Position numbers and translations under genes: made by a program
The notes under the pieces: generated by a model
Seen by the model: the letters and a program-made list of their open reading frames with translations, nothing else
Told to the model about the DNA's origin: nothing
The model's database searches: none
Shown: positions 24,607 to 35,800 of the stretch, piece after piece
Position numbering within the stretch: position 1 is the first letter of the stretch
Layout: every line of letters begins with the position of its first letter
Origin: Sipunculus nudus
Taxonomy: Eukaryota > Annelida > Sipuncula > Golfingiida > Sipunculidae
NCBI GenBank assembly: GCA_026874595.1
Contig: CM049309.1
Location: 23,439,033 to 23,503,032 of the forward strand
DNA length: 64,000 bases
Direction of reading: 5' to 3'

Positions 24607-27600
24607 CTTTTTCAACAACAACAATACAATTATATACATATGTATAAAAATACATTAAAAAAACCCAGAAAACACAGAACAGAATACCACAACTAAATAT
24701 GTACCTTATCATAAATCATCATGGCTAATTTTTTACTCTTAACAAAGCATATTAATGGAATTCCACAGCTTTATCCATCTTTGAATATTTTTCTGATTTA
24801 AAGTTATTTCCTTACATTCTAAATACTATATATTTTAGAAAATTTACAAATTTTCCATAATCTGGATATATCTTAGCAAATCTACTTTTATATATAAAAT
24901 ATCGAGCATGGATGGCTAGCTTGTGCAGGCTTGTACTCTCCGGTAATCCTAGAATATGAAACGTTTCATTCTTAAGATCATGGTGTAGTTGAAACCCTTC
25001 GTATACAGCATTCCAAAACTGTTTCACCACTTCATATAGATGGAATAAATGTTTAACATTTTCTTTATCTTGATAACAAAATGTACTTATTGAGCTTTCC
25101 ACTTTGCCCCACATTAACAATTTATCATTATTCCCTCGCAACGAAGTGGCGAAAGGGATATAGTAACGCCTCCGTTCGCGCATCCGTCTTTCCTTCTGTC
25201 CGTCCGGAATTGGCTTGTGGATCAATTTCAAGCCAAACCGTTTGACCAGAACCTATCATCTTGCACATATGGCTCGCCCACCGATAGATGAAGAATTTTG
25301 AGGTCACGGGGTCAAAGGTCACGGCCCAGGACTCACTTCTTGAAAAAGCGTGTGGACCCATTTAAAGCCCAACCGTTTGACCAAAACCTTTTATCTTCGA
25401 CATATAGCTCACCCATCCATGGATGAAGAACCCTATTGGTTTTCAGGTCACGGGGTCAAAGGTCACGGCCACAGCGCCCACTTCTTGAAAAAGCTTGTGG
25501 ACCCATTTTAGGCCAAACCGTTTGACCAACACCTGTCAGTGTCATCTTGCTTATATGGCTCACCAACCCATGGATGAAGAACCTTATTTAGGCACCGGAG
25601 CAAAGGTCAAGGTCAGAGAGCTGCCCTCCTCATTTTCACACTGTGTAATACACCCATTCTAATGATGCCCCGTGCGAGGGGATGCTCCGCTTTGCGGTGC
25701 ACATACCCTTGTTTAAATATAAACGGTTGTGGCATATTTTATACTTTAATTCAATGCATTTCCTATCTTTTGTTATATATTGTAAATTCATAAAATATGA
25801 TTCCCATTCAAAATTATCTATATTATATTTTTTACTCATAGTTATCTTTGCAGGATAATTTTTGGTGTCTTCATATAAATCAAATATTCAAACAATTCCT
25901 TAGTATTCACCTATTCCACCTCTTTATTTCCCGATTTTGTTCTACACACGACTCATGTTATGTTTGGTGGTGTTTCTATACCTTTTTCTTTTATTTGTTT
26001 AACTCTAATATGTTCAACAACTGCCCTATAAATGAAGTAGTATTTACCGGGTACATCACGACGATTCCAAGTATTAAAATCTATTACTATCATTATCAAA
26101 AATATCTTTGTATTACCATAAACCTAATTGGAGAGAAATCTATAAAAACACTTGTGTTTTCAATCTGAATATTCTGATACGATAAGTTCTGTATCTGATC
26201 CTTCCTAAATGTTTTAGATGTTAATAGATTCAAATAAAATTCCGGTATTTTACACAGACCCTGTAACTTTTATACCAGATAATGACTATTCAGTTGCATT
26301 TGAAACCCCCCAAAATGACAAAGAAAAGAATCACAAAAATATTTCCATCTTAGTCAAGCTTTTACTTTTTTTTCTTATCCAACTGACTGCCTGCGCTTTA
26401 ATAAAACTTTCGAAGTCTAACATATTGTAACTTTCTTGTTTTGTGACACTGTTTAAAACTTCTTTGCTTATTCCTATACTCTTCTTTCCTTTATACACAC
26501 ATTTCCATATACATCTATTTATTCGTTCAACGTATTCTTTCGTTAAGGAAGAACTGAACACATATGTGTAAATTTGGAAAAACATAAGGACTTCGCCTTT
26601 AGCGTTAGATCTCGTGACTTCCATGATGACAATACGTTTTGAACTTTCAATATTTGAGGTTCAATATTAAATTTCACCCGCTGAGACTGCACCTTAGTCA
26701 CATGTATTCCCATTTTTTTATCTGCCTTGTTCATGTAATCCCTAAATAATTGTTTTCATTACGTAAGCTACCTGACCACATTCCCTCTATTTTCTTTTCA
26801 TTAATTTTTTAAACCTGAACATACAGCAAATCTATCTAGAGTTTTCAAAAAGAACTCTGCTGACGACTTAGCTATAACCATATAGCCGTAGTGTCGTTGG
26901 CATATAATACTTACTTGATTTCATTATCTAAGACCTGTATACCTTAAATATGATTATTATTTCTAATGCGAGATGCGAGTAGTCTGAGCCTCTTTCTAAT
27001 GGAAAAGAACCAGAAGTATAACCGTTATTAATTAAACATGCTGCAATGTTGATGTAAAACATTTTCTCCCATGAAATTAAAATATTCCCAAAATTAAATA
27101 TCTGTAGTGTTTTGAAAATAAAATCCCATTCTAATGAATCAAATGCCTTTTCATAATCGACACTTCTAGCAATACCCGGTTGTTTTTTCATATCAATATA
27201 ATCAAAGTTATCTATAATTGTCCTGATAGCTTCACCAATATATCTGCCTTTAACATATGCGTGTTGATTTATATGAATAAAGCTGCAGCAGCAAGTATGC
27301 TATTCATCTAGAAATAGTTTTTGAAATTAATCATTATTTAAGTATGAAATAGGTCTATCGTTTTTCAGTTGTGTCTTATCTTTACCTTTCTTTTCTATCA
27401 TTGTTATCACCCCTTGTTTTTGTGAATTTGACATTTCATTTTTCATAAACGAGCATTTGAAACTATTTATATGTGTAAATCTGATCTCGTTACAGAAATG
27501 TATTAAAAATTCTACAGTGAGGCCATCGTTTTTTGGGAGATGTGCCATTTTTTAATGTTTTAAGTGTTTCTTCGATTTCATCCAGAGAAACTAATCACTC

Positions 27601-28430
27601 TAAAAATTTTCATTCTCCGTTTCCGTTAATTTAGGAATATAATCCTGTTTGATAATATAACTTCGCCTCACAATTTTCGGTGCACGCATGATCTGAAGAT
27701 TTTTTTTGGTAATAATAAACTGCCCTATTTAATATATTCTTTGTGTCCTGAATTTCTTCATTGTTATAAAGTAATCTTGTTAAACATTTTTTAACACGAT
27801 TTCTTTTCTCTAAATTAAAAAAAACATTTTGTATTTTTTTCTCCCTCCATCCATGTCTCTTTTGCTCTTACTATTATACTATCTATCTTTTCTTTGTAAA
27901 CATGTATTCTCCAACTCCTGTATCATTTCATCATATTTTCCGGGTTCTCTTCATTATCTCCCCTATATTGCAGATTTGCTATCAGCATAAGTTTTCTTTC
28001 TTTAGTTTCTTTCTTCTATTGTTTGGAAAATAAATACATTCTCTTCTAATATTATATTTTAACATCTCCCATTTGAATGTAGAATCACCAATCTGTTCAC
28101 TTTGTGTTAACTAACACTTTATTTTCTATTTCATTTGTTTTGTAAAATTTTCATCCTGTAATAGTTTATTATTGAATTTCCAATAACCATTACCTTAATT
28201 TTTATGTCCTTTTTGCATTAAATCTATGATAATCCCCTTATGATCAGACAGAAACGCCGGCAATATTGAAATATTTGTTAGTCTATCCTGCTGTCATGCT
28301 GATATTAAGAAATAATCGAGTCTAATGTATACTTTACTTGCTCGTCTTCCCCAACTGAAAGACCTTTTTGATTCATTTTTACTCTCCAAATGTCCTCTAA
28401 ATAAAACTGTGTTATTATATTATTAATTTC
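24606..28430 (-). mobile_element. L1-like LINE remnant, endonuclease to C-terminus (decayed)
   Basis: Read on the minus strand, this is a broken ORF2-type protein. Order: end of the AP endonuclease (FYLEDIWRVKMNQ then YTLDSIIS, about 28320-28420); start of the reverse transcriptase (KNDGLTVEFLIHFCNEI, KQGVITMIEKKGKD, DRPISYLNND, 27327-27548); its catalytic block DYEKAFDSLEWDFIF plus LINNGYTSGSFPLERG (26990-27180); thumb and connection pieces (LSSWKSRDLTLKAKSLCFSK, 26600-26670; LDFESFIKAQAVSWIRKK, 26360-26420); and the C-terminal zinc-knuckle-like part FCYQDKENVKHLFHLYEV with KQFWN (about 25000-25080). Frameshifts and stops are numerous. The YADD-containing core is not readable. A second element sits inside at 25131-25700. 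Confidence 0.85.
25131..25700. mobile_element. Non-autonomous element nested inside the LINE
   Basis: It interrupts the LINE C-terminal frame: minus-strand ICHNRLYLN (at about 25720) should run straight into DKLLMWGKVESS (at about 25115). The insert has short inverted ends (CCCTCGC at 25133-25139, GCGAGGG at 25674-25680). It is built of about three roughly 130-bp units, each with CAAACCGTTTGACCA, CATATGGCTC or similar, ATGGATGAAGAA and GGGTCAAAGGTCACGG. It is non-coding and inserted after the LINE. Confidence 0.7.
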
Positions 28431-28444
28431 TTTTATGGCATTAA

Positions 28445-28870
28445 AACCAACGGTTTGTAGATAAACAAGCTCATACACCCGTCGCAGAGGCGCTATAAAA
28501 ACCAACCGTGACATGAATTACCCAAAGTTCATTAACATGTAAGCCAGAAATCACATAAAATCTCTTAAAAAATCAAGGTGAATACTTGGGTTTAATAAAT
28601 GGTAATTTGATTATCCAGTTGTCGATAGCACTGTTAATGCTCGACCAGAATAGTTTATATTAATTACACCAATCTATTTGATATCTTGCCATTTACTCTG
28701 TTCTCTTGTGAGGGTAAAATGTATCCTAAGTATATGTCTAATAAGTAGAGATGAAAATGCAACCTGTAGAGAAACATCTCCAGCAAAGAAAATAGTAGGA
28801 GGCGTTATTATATGTCGGTGATATGTTCGTGTGTATGATGCCAGAAACTTCCAATTAAAAAAAAAACTTT
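28445..28870. repeat. Dispersed repeat R, right copy flanking the LINE
   Basis: Direct repeat of 24190-24606 (same blocks in the same order), joined to the 5' side of the minus-strand LINE. It ends in an A-run at 28855-28866, directly before the splice acceptor of the candidate exon at 28889. Confidence 0.75.
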
Positions 28871-28888
28871 AGTTTGCTTAAATTCCAG

Positions 28889-29097
28889 GAAGAACTTGGT
28901 TCAACCATACAGGAAACGGACAACCCACGTAATGACGTCACTCAACCACATCCTGACACTCAAAGCGGGAATGAAGACAATACTGCCTCCTATGAACCAA
29001 CAACGGAACCATCCCCTGTAGCCACGACGCCCAAGAGCAACAAGTCACAAGAAAGGATAAACGATGACAACGCCTCCACCGACTGGCTTATTCATAC
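28889..29097 (+). CDS. Candidate upstream exon of the ZU5/death-domain gene (acidic Ser/Thr/Pro linker)
   Basis: A pyrimidine-leaning acceptor (TTTGCTTAAATTCCAG) precedes an open frame of 69 codons that starts in phase 0 (EELGSTIQETDNPRNDV...). A possible donor, AC|GTGGGT, ends it in phase 2, which is the phase required by the next exon at 32867. The encoded peptide is hydrophilic and rich in Asp, Glu, Asn, Ser, Thr and Pro, with no Cys and no predicted fold: an unstructured linker. Base composition is clearly above its AT-rich surroundings. The donor is not a strong consensus, and the exon could belong to another gene or be spurious. The phase agreement is the main reason to attach it. Exons further upstream were not found. 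Confidence 0.4.
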
Positions 29098-29827
29098 GTG
29101 GGTTTTATTTTTACCCGCATATAAAAAAGTGTTTTGTGTCTGTGTTTACAAAGTCAGTGACTCCCCATGAGCGATCCACATTTGTGTAAAACGCCGATTT
29201 GAAAAAGTTAGAACACATCTGGAACCGACACATGGCTTGCAAATGATGGCATATATACACGCGTCTTTCCTCAGAAAGATAAGGTCACAGATTAAGCTTG
29301 TTCTTACAGTTTACCTGATGGTTGAAAATGGAAAATACCATGGCCGAAATTTAAATATTTCATTGAATATTTCATTTTATCCAGTTATCAAGTTTTTTTT
29401 TTTTCCTAAGGTCGTGTGGTACCGAGTTTTTAAGGACGTGATCATATGCTCTCAAACTTGCAAATCTTCTTCATGCATGCCTGCCACTTGCGATGTTAAA
29501 ATCGATCTAAAATTTACATGGACATGATTTTATGATTCTAATCGGCAATCAAAATCCAAGACCAGCTCTTGGGTTAGTTTAGGGAGTGTCATGGTTCCCT
29601 TGTTGCTTTCCATTTCCGGCTTGGAGAGGCGTCCGGCCTTGCTAAAGTTATAGATTCGCCCCATGCATATACATATACTGATATACCAAGACCGCTGCAA
29701 GTAACGTGTCGCTGTTATGAGCACAATGTAATATGTTGATAAGATGTCGGGCTCCTCTTCTGATTTTTGATGGTCAGAGGCCACGGCGTATGTTTAAATT
29801 GCACATAACACAGAATATATTACAACG

Positions 29828-30646
29828 GTTCCTCTTTTATCCAAAGTTTTCTGATCTCCCGTGGTTCAGCGCCTCATTTTTCTGGTTATCTCTATAGGTT
29901 CCATTTATCTCCCACGGTTCAGCGCCTCCTTTCACTGGTTATCTCTTTAAAGTTCCTCTCATCTCCCACAGTTCAGCGCCTCCTATTACTGGTTATCTCT
30001 ATAAAGTTCTTCTTATCTCCCTTGGTTCAGCGCCTCCTTTCACTGGTTATCTCTCTTTGTTCCTCTTATCTCCCACAAATCAGCGTCTCCTTTCACTGGT
30101 TATCTCTATAAAGTTTCTCTTATCTCCCTTGGTTCAGCACCTCCTATCAATGGTTATCTCTGTAAGTTCTCTTATCTTCCACAGTTCAGCGGCTCCTTTC
30201 ACTGGTTTTCTCTATAAAGTTCCTCTTATCTCCCACAGTTAAGCGCCTCTTTTCACTGGTTATCTGAATCAGTTCCATTTATCTCCCATAGTTAAACGCC
30301 TTCTATCACTGGTTATCTCTATACGTTACTCTAATCTCCCACAGTTCAGCGCCTCCTTTCACTGGTTATCTCTATAGAGTTCCTCTTTTATCCCACGGTT
30401 CAGCTCCTGTTTTCACTGATTATCTCTTTAAAGTTTCTCTTATCTCCAACGGTTCAGTTTCTTTAACTGTTTAGCTCTTTAAAGTTCCTCTTATCCCCAA
30501 CGCTTCAGCGCCTCCTTTCACTGGTTATCTGTATCAGTTCCATTTATCTCCCACGGTTCAGCGTCTCCTTTCACTGGTTATTTCTATAAAGTTCCTTTTA
30601 TCTCCCACAGTTCAATGCCTTTTTTCACTGGTTATCTCTTTAAAGG
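29828..30646. repeat. Minisatellite, unit about 54 bp, about 15 copies
   Basis: Tandem units of TTCCTCTTATCTCCCACGGT, then TCAGCGCCTCCTTTCACTGG, then TTATCTCTATAAAG, with point differences between units. A stray degenerate unit (CTCCCACGCTTCAGTGCCTC) occurs at 31122-31160. The array would lie in an intron if exon 28889-29097 is real. Confidence 0.95.
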
Positions 30647-30839
30647 GGCCCAAACACCTATCTGACCTTTATAAACTAAAGGTAATCTCTTGAAGCTTTC
30701 ATGAAAATAGGCCAGAAAATGTGGACATCACCGCACATAGGCCGCTTGTTTTGTCTATATTTACTTGTTAAGAATAAGTGGGGGCCCGCCAAAAGAATAA
30801 AAACAAATTCAACAAGGGTATCTAGCAGCATGTCAGATA

Positions 30840-31080
30840 AGCAAGAGCTTTGCAACTGGCGTTTTGCAACAACTGACCTTTCTACCTCCGCATATATGCA
30901 ACCTACCACCTAAGGTTACATGATTCTCCCATTTGTAAACATAGCTGTGTTTACAAACATGTTGTTGATAAACAAGTTAACACATCCTTCACAAAAGCCT
31001 TATATGAACATTTCACAGCCAAAACAACCCTTAGATCATTAAGATATACACAGAGGAAGTCAGAAATGACTTAATTTCTT
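30840..31080. repeat. Third partial copy of dispersed repeat R family
   Basis: Shares CTACCTCCGCATATATG, CTAAGGTTAC, GCTGTGTTTACAAACATG and GATAAACAAGTTAACAC blocks with 24120-24215. The 3' part of R is absent. Confidence 0.5.
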
Positions 31081-31365
31081 TTTCAGAAGGTAGGTGATTG
31101 GGCACCTTTGAGTTTCTGTAAACTCCCACGCTTCAGTGCCTCCTTTCACTGATCTCCCACAGAACTAGCCGTCTGTCACAATAGAAATGAATAAAAAAAC
31201 ATGATGTTGATCAGCTAAGGCTTACCTTAAAAAAATAATGGGTTGTTGCTTGGGTGCTGTACTAACCCTCCAGAAAATTTCAACAAAATATGTTCAGAAC
31301 ACACTGACAATAAACATGGGTAAAACAAAATATCGCTTATCTACTGACGGGGTGGAAATATTTTC

Positions 31366-31421
<56 letters not shown>
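31366..31421. repeat. (TA)n microsatellite
   Basis: Pure TA tract of about 55 bp. Confidence 0.95.
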
Positions 31422-31423
<2 letters not shown>

Positions 31424-32229
31424 CTGTTTTGTATCACGTGGCTACTTTGACCATTCTTTCGGTTTATCGTAATAAGAAAAATGATTTTCCATCACCTGAT
31501 TTCCATACATTTTTCACTTTGGAATGTTTAAAGAATGTCAATAATTTTGAACGATTAAAACTGATGCCAACATATTGGGAATGTAGGTACCCTGTCCGCC
31601 ATGTTTCCACGTGGCAATTCCAAGCTGTTTGATAACTTGAAAAAATTATTCTTGAATATACCTCTTGAAACTATGCCTCAACCTTATATTTGGAATAAAA
31701 TATGGACACTCTTTTCGGTGTATTAAAAAGTTTATTGCGATTCCCATGGTAACATATCCCGTCACCTTTGAACTAACACTCACAATCGTTTTTGAACAGT
31801 TCTCAACTTTTCCCTTTATCTTCCGACTTGTTTAACTTATGATGACATAGAGGTATCATAGATAATAGGTAATCAGTCAGGTTGTCTAAAAAGTGACAAA
31901 ACGCCAGCCCTGAGAAGGGAAGAGCCATAAAGGAAACAAAGTTAAAGTGACAGTTTATGGTACCTTAGACAGGGATATAAACTTTTGAATATACAGATTA
32001 ACCAAGTAATACCAGGCAATGCCACAAAAATACCTCAAAGGCCACCCAGCCAGCAATAAAAAAACTGACTTCTTTCACCTATTAGAGGACTGTTCCTTAG
32101 ATCCGCCCAGCTGCCACAAGTTCTTAAAAGTTAGCCCATCAGTGGATAGACCCGCGGCCAGTGCTCAAACCCTGTATGAAATATTCAGTCCAATGGTCGT
32201 TTTGTCTAGCGAGGGATGTTCCTATTGCA

Positions 32230-32660
32230 CCTAAATCTGTAATTAGTAGCGTGCGTGGTGCTTGAGCCAACAGGAAGAACCGCTCCTCCGTCTCTGTGGG
32301 TATGTCTGCCGACTGCAAATGGTCCCCCGGTATTACCGTAACCAGCTGCCGACCAGTGTCACTCAAATCAATTGTCCTCTCTGGAGCCTCAATTCAGTAA
32401 TCTTAAATGCCTTAATAGAAGGGCTATGGGACGGCTCGGGGACGGGCGAGATATGCGAGTCACTTCCTTGCCAAGTCCTTTTTACCACACCGTCTTATGT
32501 AATACACATTTAAGATGCTTTCTTTTGTGTCAATAAAGGACAGTGGCTGCATTATCGAGAGGCCTGGAAAAAGCCTGAGCCGACAGCTGTAGCTGCTATT
32601 TGATTAATGACACTAGACATTCCTTGAAAAGACCAACTAGTAATAGTAAAACGTGCTTGT
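32230..32660. promoter_or_regulatory. High-complexity non-coding island upstream of exon 32867
   Basis: Non-repetitive GC-balanced sequence with TGATTAATGA (32601-32610), matching the PBX-HOX composite core TGATTAAT, near ACAGCTGTAGCTGC (E-box CAGCTG at about 32585). Other TAAT/AATTA cores occur at 32238, 32367 and 32390. There is no coding frame. It may be an intronic enhancer or an alternative promoter of the ZU5/death-domain gene. Confidence 0.3.
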
Positions 32661-32866
32661 TCAATGTGGAAACTTTTTTGACGGAAAAAATCGCTGAAAG
32701 ATCTTGTGTTTCCTGTAGTTTCAGATACTGCGTCCGAAAGAATGGTGGTTAAAATTCTGCTGAGATGCCTGTTATTATGAGTTGACTGGGTACGGCAAAT
32801 TTAAATTTGGTTGTCAGTATCTGCTTCTGCACATGGCGGGCTAACGCTTATCGCTTGCTGTTTCAG

Positions 32867-35800
32867 CCTAGAAACAAAGACGGGAGTGTGCTGCGTCGTC
32901 CGCGGCTCTGCTTCCGTCATGCCGCTAGTCAAGCGCGGGATCACTGTCGTCACTTCCGGTATTCCACAGCCAGAAGACCTGCCACCGCTGCCTGAAATGG
33001 AATTCGAGGAGGTTGACAAAAGGCACTTAAAGCCGATTTGTCTGAAATGGGACCATCCCTTCATAAATAAACCTTTCTTCTCGGTAAAAATTTATTTTTA
33101 TTGTTACAAGTGAAGTTTCGGTGTTACCAAACAACGCCTAATTTAAAAAATAAATACTCAGACAAAAAAAAACCTTTAAACCATTCACAGACAAAGCAAG
33201 AAAGCAAGTAGTGGTCATTTAGTCTTATTGCCTGATACTCTGGTTTACACACTCTTGTGTTCGTAGGTCCCATTTTTTCTACAAAATAATGATATTTCTC
33301 TAACCATTTGCTATTTTACAGTTTGAATGTATTAAAAATAAGAAGATGACGAAAAGCTCCAAAACCCCCTTTTCACTTACAAACTGTATGCAACTTAACG
33401 ACTAAGTTAACTTATTAAATGAAGGAAACAAATTTAGAAATAAAAAGCTAACCGACACAAGCTTACGAGCGATAATGCATGAAGTTTTGGTTCAAGTTCA
33501 GGGGAAACATAAAAAATGAGAACAATGAAATCGTTTCTGATTGAAACGTCATGTGATATTCAGAGTATTAAAAAATGGTTGAGATTTTCCTATTTCTTTA
33601 AAGGTATAATTATATATTTTTCTCATTTGACCCAGACATGGATATTAGGTCTGATGGAAATGCTTCGTGATAAACTGAGACTATAACTTGTTGTATAAAT
33701 GATGACAAGACAGACATGAAATCAATTCTGTCATCAACAGGAGCCTGTGTACATCGCCATCCCCGTGAGCGCAGACACGTTCAACCACATCATTCAGCAG
33801 GTATTGTTTCTGTACACTTCAGACCGAAAGTCGTGGAAGTACAAAGAGGGCGCCATCATCAAAATCAAACCCACATTCCAGGTCAGACCATCATCACTCT
33901 ATAGAACATCCGCTTTTCTCAAATGGTACAACCGGATAACTTTCCCTTTATCCATTTGTCAAAAAAAAAAAAAAAAATTGGATTGGCTATATTTGCTTAA
34001 TTTAGTTAAATATGTCATCTATGGATTTTAAACAAGAGATTGTTATCAGTACTAGCATATTACACTTCCTGTGCAGTTAATCTAGTTTCTGTTAGATGGA
34101 GCTGTGATAGTTCCTTGAGAAAATAATGTCAAATTTCTCAGGATAAAGTTAAAACATGGAATAAGACCCCCAAGGACACACCTGGTATGGTTCCGACAAT
34201 TATATTAATGATTTACATACTTAATTTTAGCTGCTTTGTTTGGATCTACTGATATTTTAATAAAGGAACATTCTATTACTTTAAGATTTGAAAATTATTT
34301 ATTTATACCGACTCTTGACTATATATTACAAGTATATATAGAAAATACCTGAGTTGTTCTGTTTTGTTGTAGGACTATAATTTTGTAGAGGTTCCGTTTG
34401 ACGAGTCGTTTTCGGAGCTTCTGATCGCCATCAGAGCACGCTACAGGGAAGACGTGGCGATGGTGGGACCAGAGGGCGCTGATATCGCTTCCACCATGGA
34501 GCCGGGGATCAGCTTTGTCATACCAACAGATGTTTACCGAGAGAAAGCCAAAGTCAGGCTCAAAGTGAGTTTTATTGAAACACTCTTTCCCCGTTCAATG
34601 TGGCTGTTTAATGTATTTTATGTTTGAGCGGCTATCACCTTATAGACTAGTTACCAGTTATGTTTGTGGCGTTTATGAAAAAATGTTTAAGTAAATAAGC
34701 GTAAGCAAAATTAAAAAGACAGCTGTAACTTTAATCTGGACGTGACGACCAAGGGTTATATCGACAGACCAAAAATGGTTTAATATGTCTGAACCAGAGC
34801 TTAGATTACATGATATTACCGTCTAGGATGTATGTATAAGGGTGTGCAGATTTATCCATAAAATTTGATAAATCCTCTTCATTGACATAAAAATGACATT
34901 AGGTCTGACAAGATGGTGTAATATTTGCCACCAGATAGAGCCACTAGACCTGAACGAAACGGACCTGGAGTTGGTGATTCCGTCGCCTCACGCCACGCGA
35001 GCAGTAGCCATCAGCCCAATCGTGAAAATTACATCAGGTCGTCCCATGTACGCCCCGGCCACTCTCATAGTCCCCAAACCTGGACACTCCGTGTTCGGCA
35101 GCACCAAACTCGGTCTACGGAGCCAGATTAAAGGTTAAATAATAAAACAGGCTGACAAACATACACACACGCACGCACATACGCGACCAAGAAAGCCTTC
35201 GCGCCCCATAACCTGCAAGACAGCACTAGCCTCGGTCTGCCGAGCCAGTTCAAAGCTCACACGCACACATATACGCACGTATGCATGTCCTCATGTGGCT
35301 TACTCCTGATGTGGCCTATCACCAGTTTCTTATGTGTAATCGATTATTCCATTTCAATTAGACCAACGAGTGTGAAAATTTACACACAAGTTCATTAGTT
35401 ATATATGTTTATCAATTTTCCTCCATAAGTACTCCACATCATTCAGATATGATATTTATTGGAAAAAAATGCGCCAAGGTTTAATTTTAACAAACTATTT
35501 CCGGCAAAATGTGCGCAGAATACGGTGTGTTAAATGTCACAAAGGGACTTCCGGTAAGCCGCAACAGTACTTACAAAGTACAGTAGTAGTGTGCAGTATC
35601 AGGAATAGGTTTTTTTTATGTAAAGGGCATGGGGACCTACAAACACGTACACACATACCTACATACATCATTTGAGCTTATAGGGAAAGGACAGTTGAAA
35701 GTTATATCAAATTATCAAATATTTCACTTTTTCAGTGAATATATCAGATATCGCTATACTCAGCACACATCACACGGCGTAATCCAGTATAGTGAAATAT

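Noticed and set aside
24190-28860. Direct repeats considered as LTRs of a retrotransposon
   Set aside because: The enclosed protein is an endonuclease/reverse transcriptase of non-LTR type, with no gag, protease, RNase H-integrase order, primer binding site or TG...CA ends seen.
29828-30646. 54-bp tandem repeats considered as a repeat-protein exon
   Set aside because: 54 is divisible by 3, but stops appear in the frames and units vary by indels. No conserved peptide repeat emerges.
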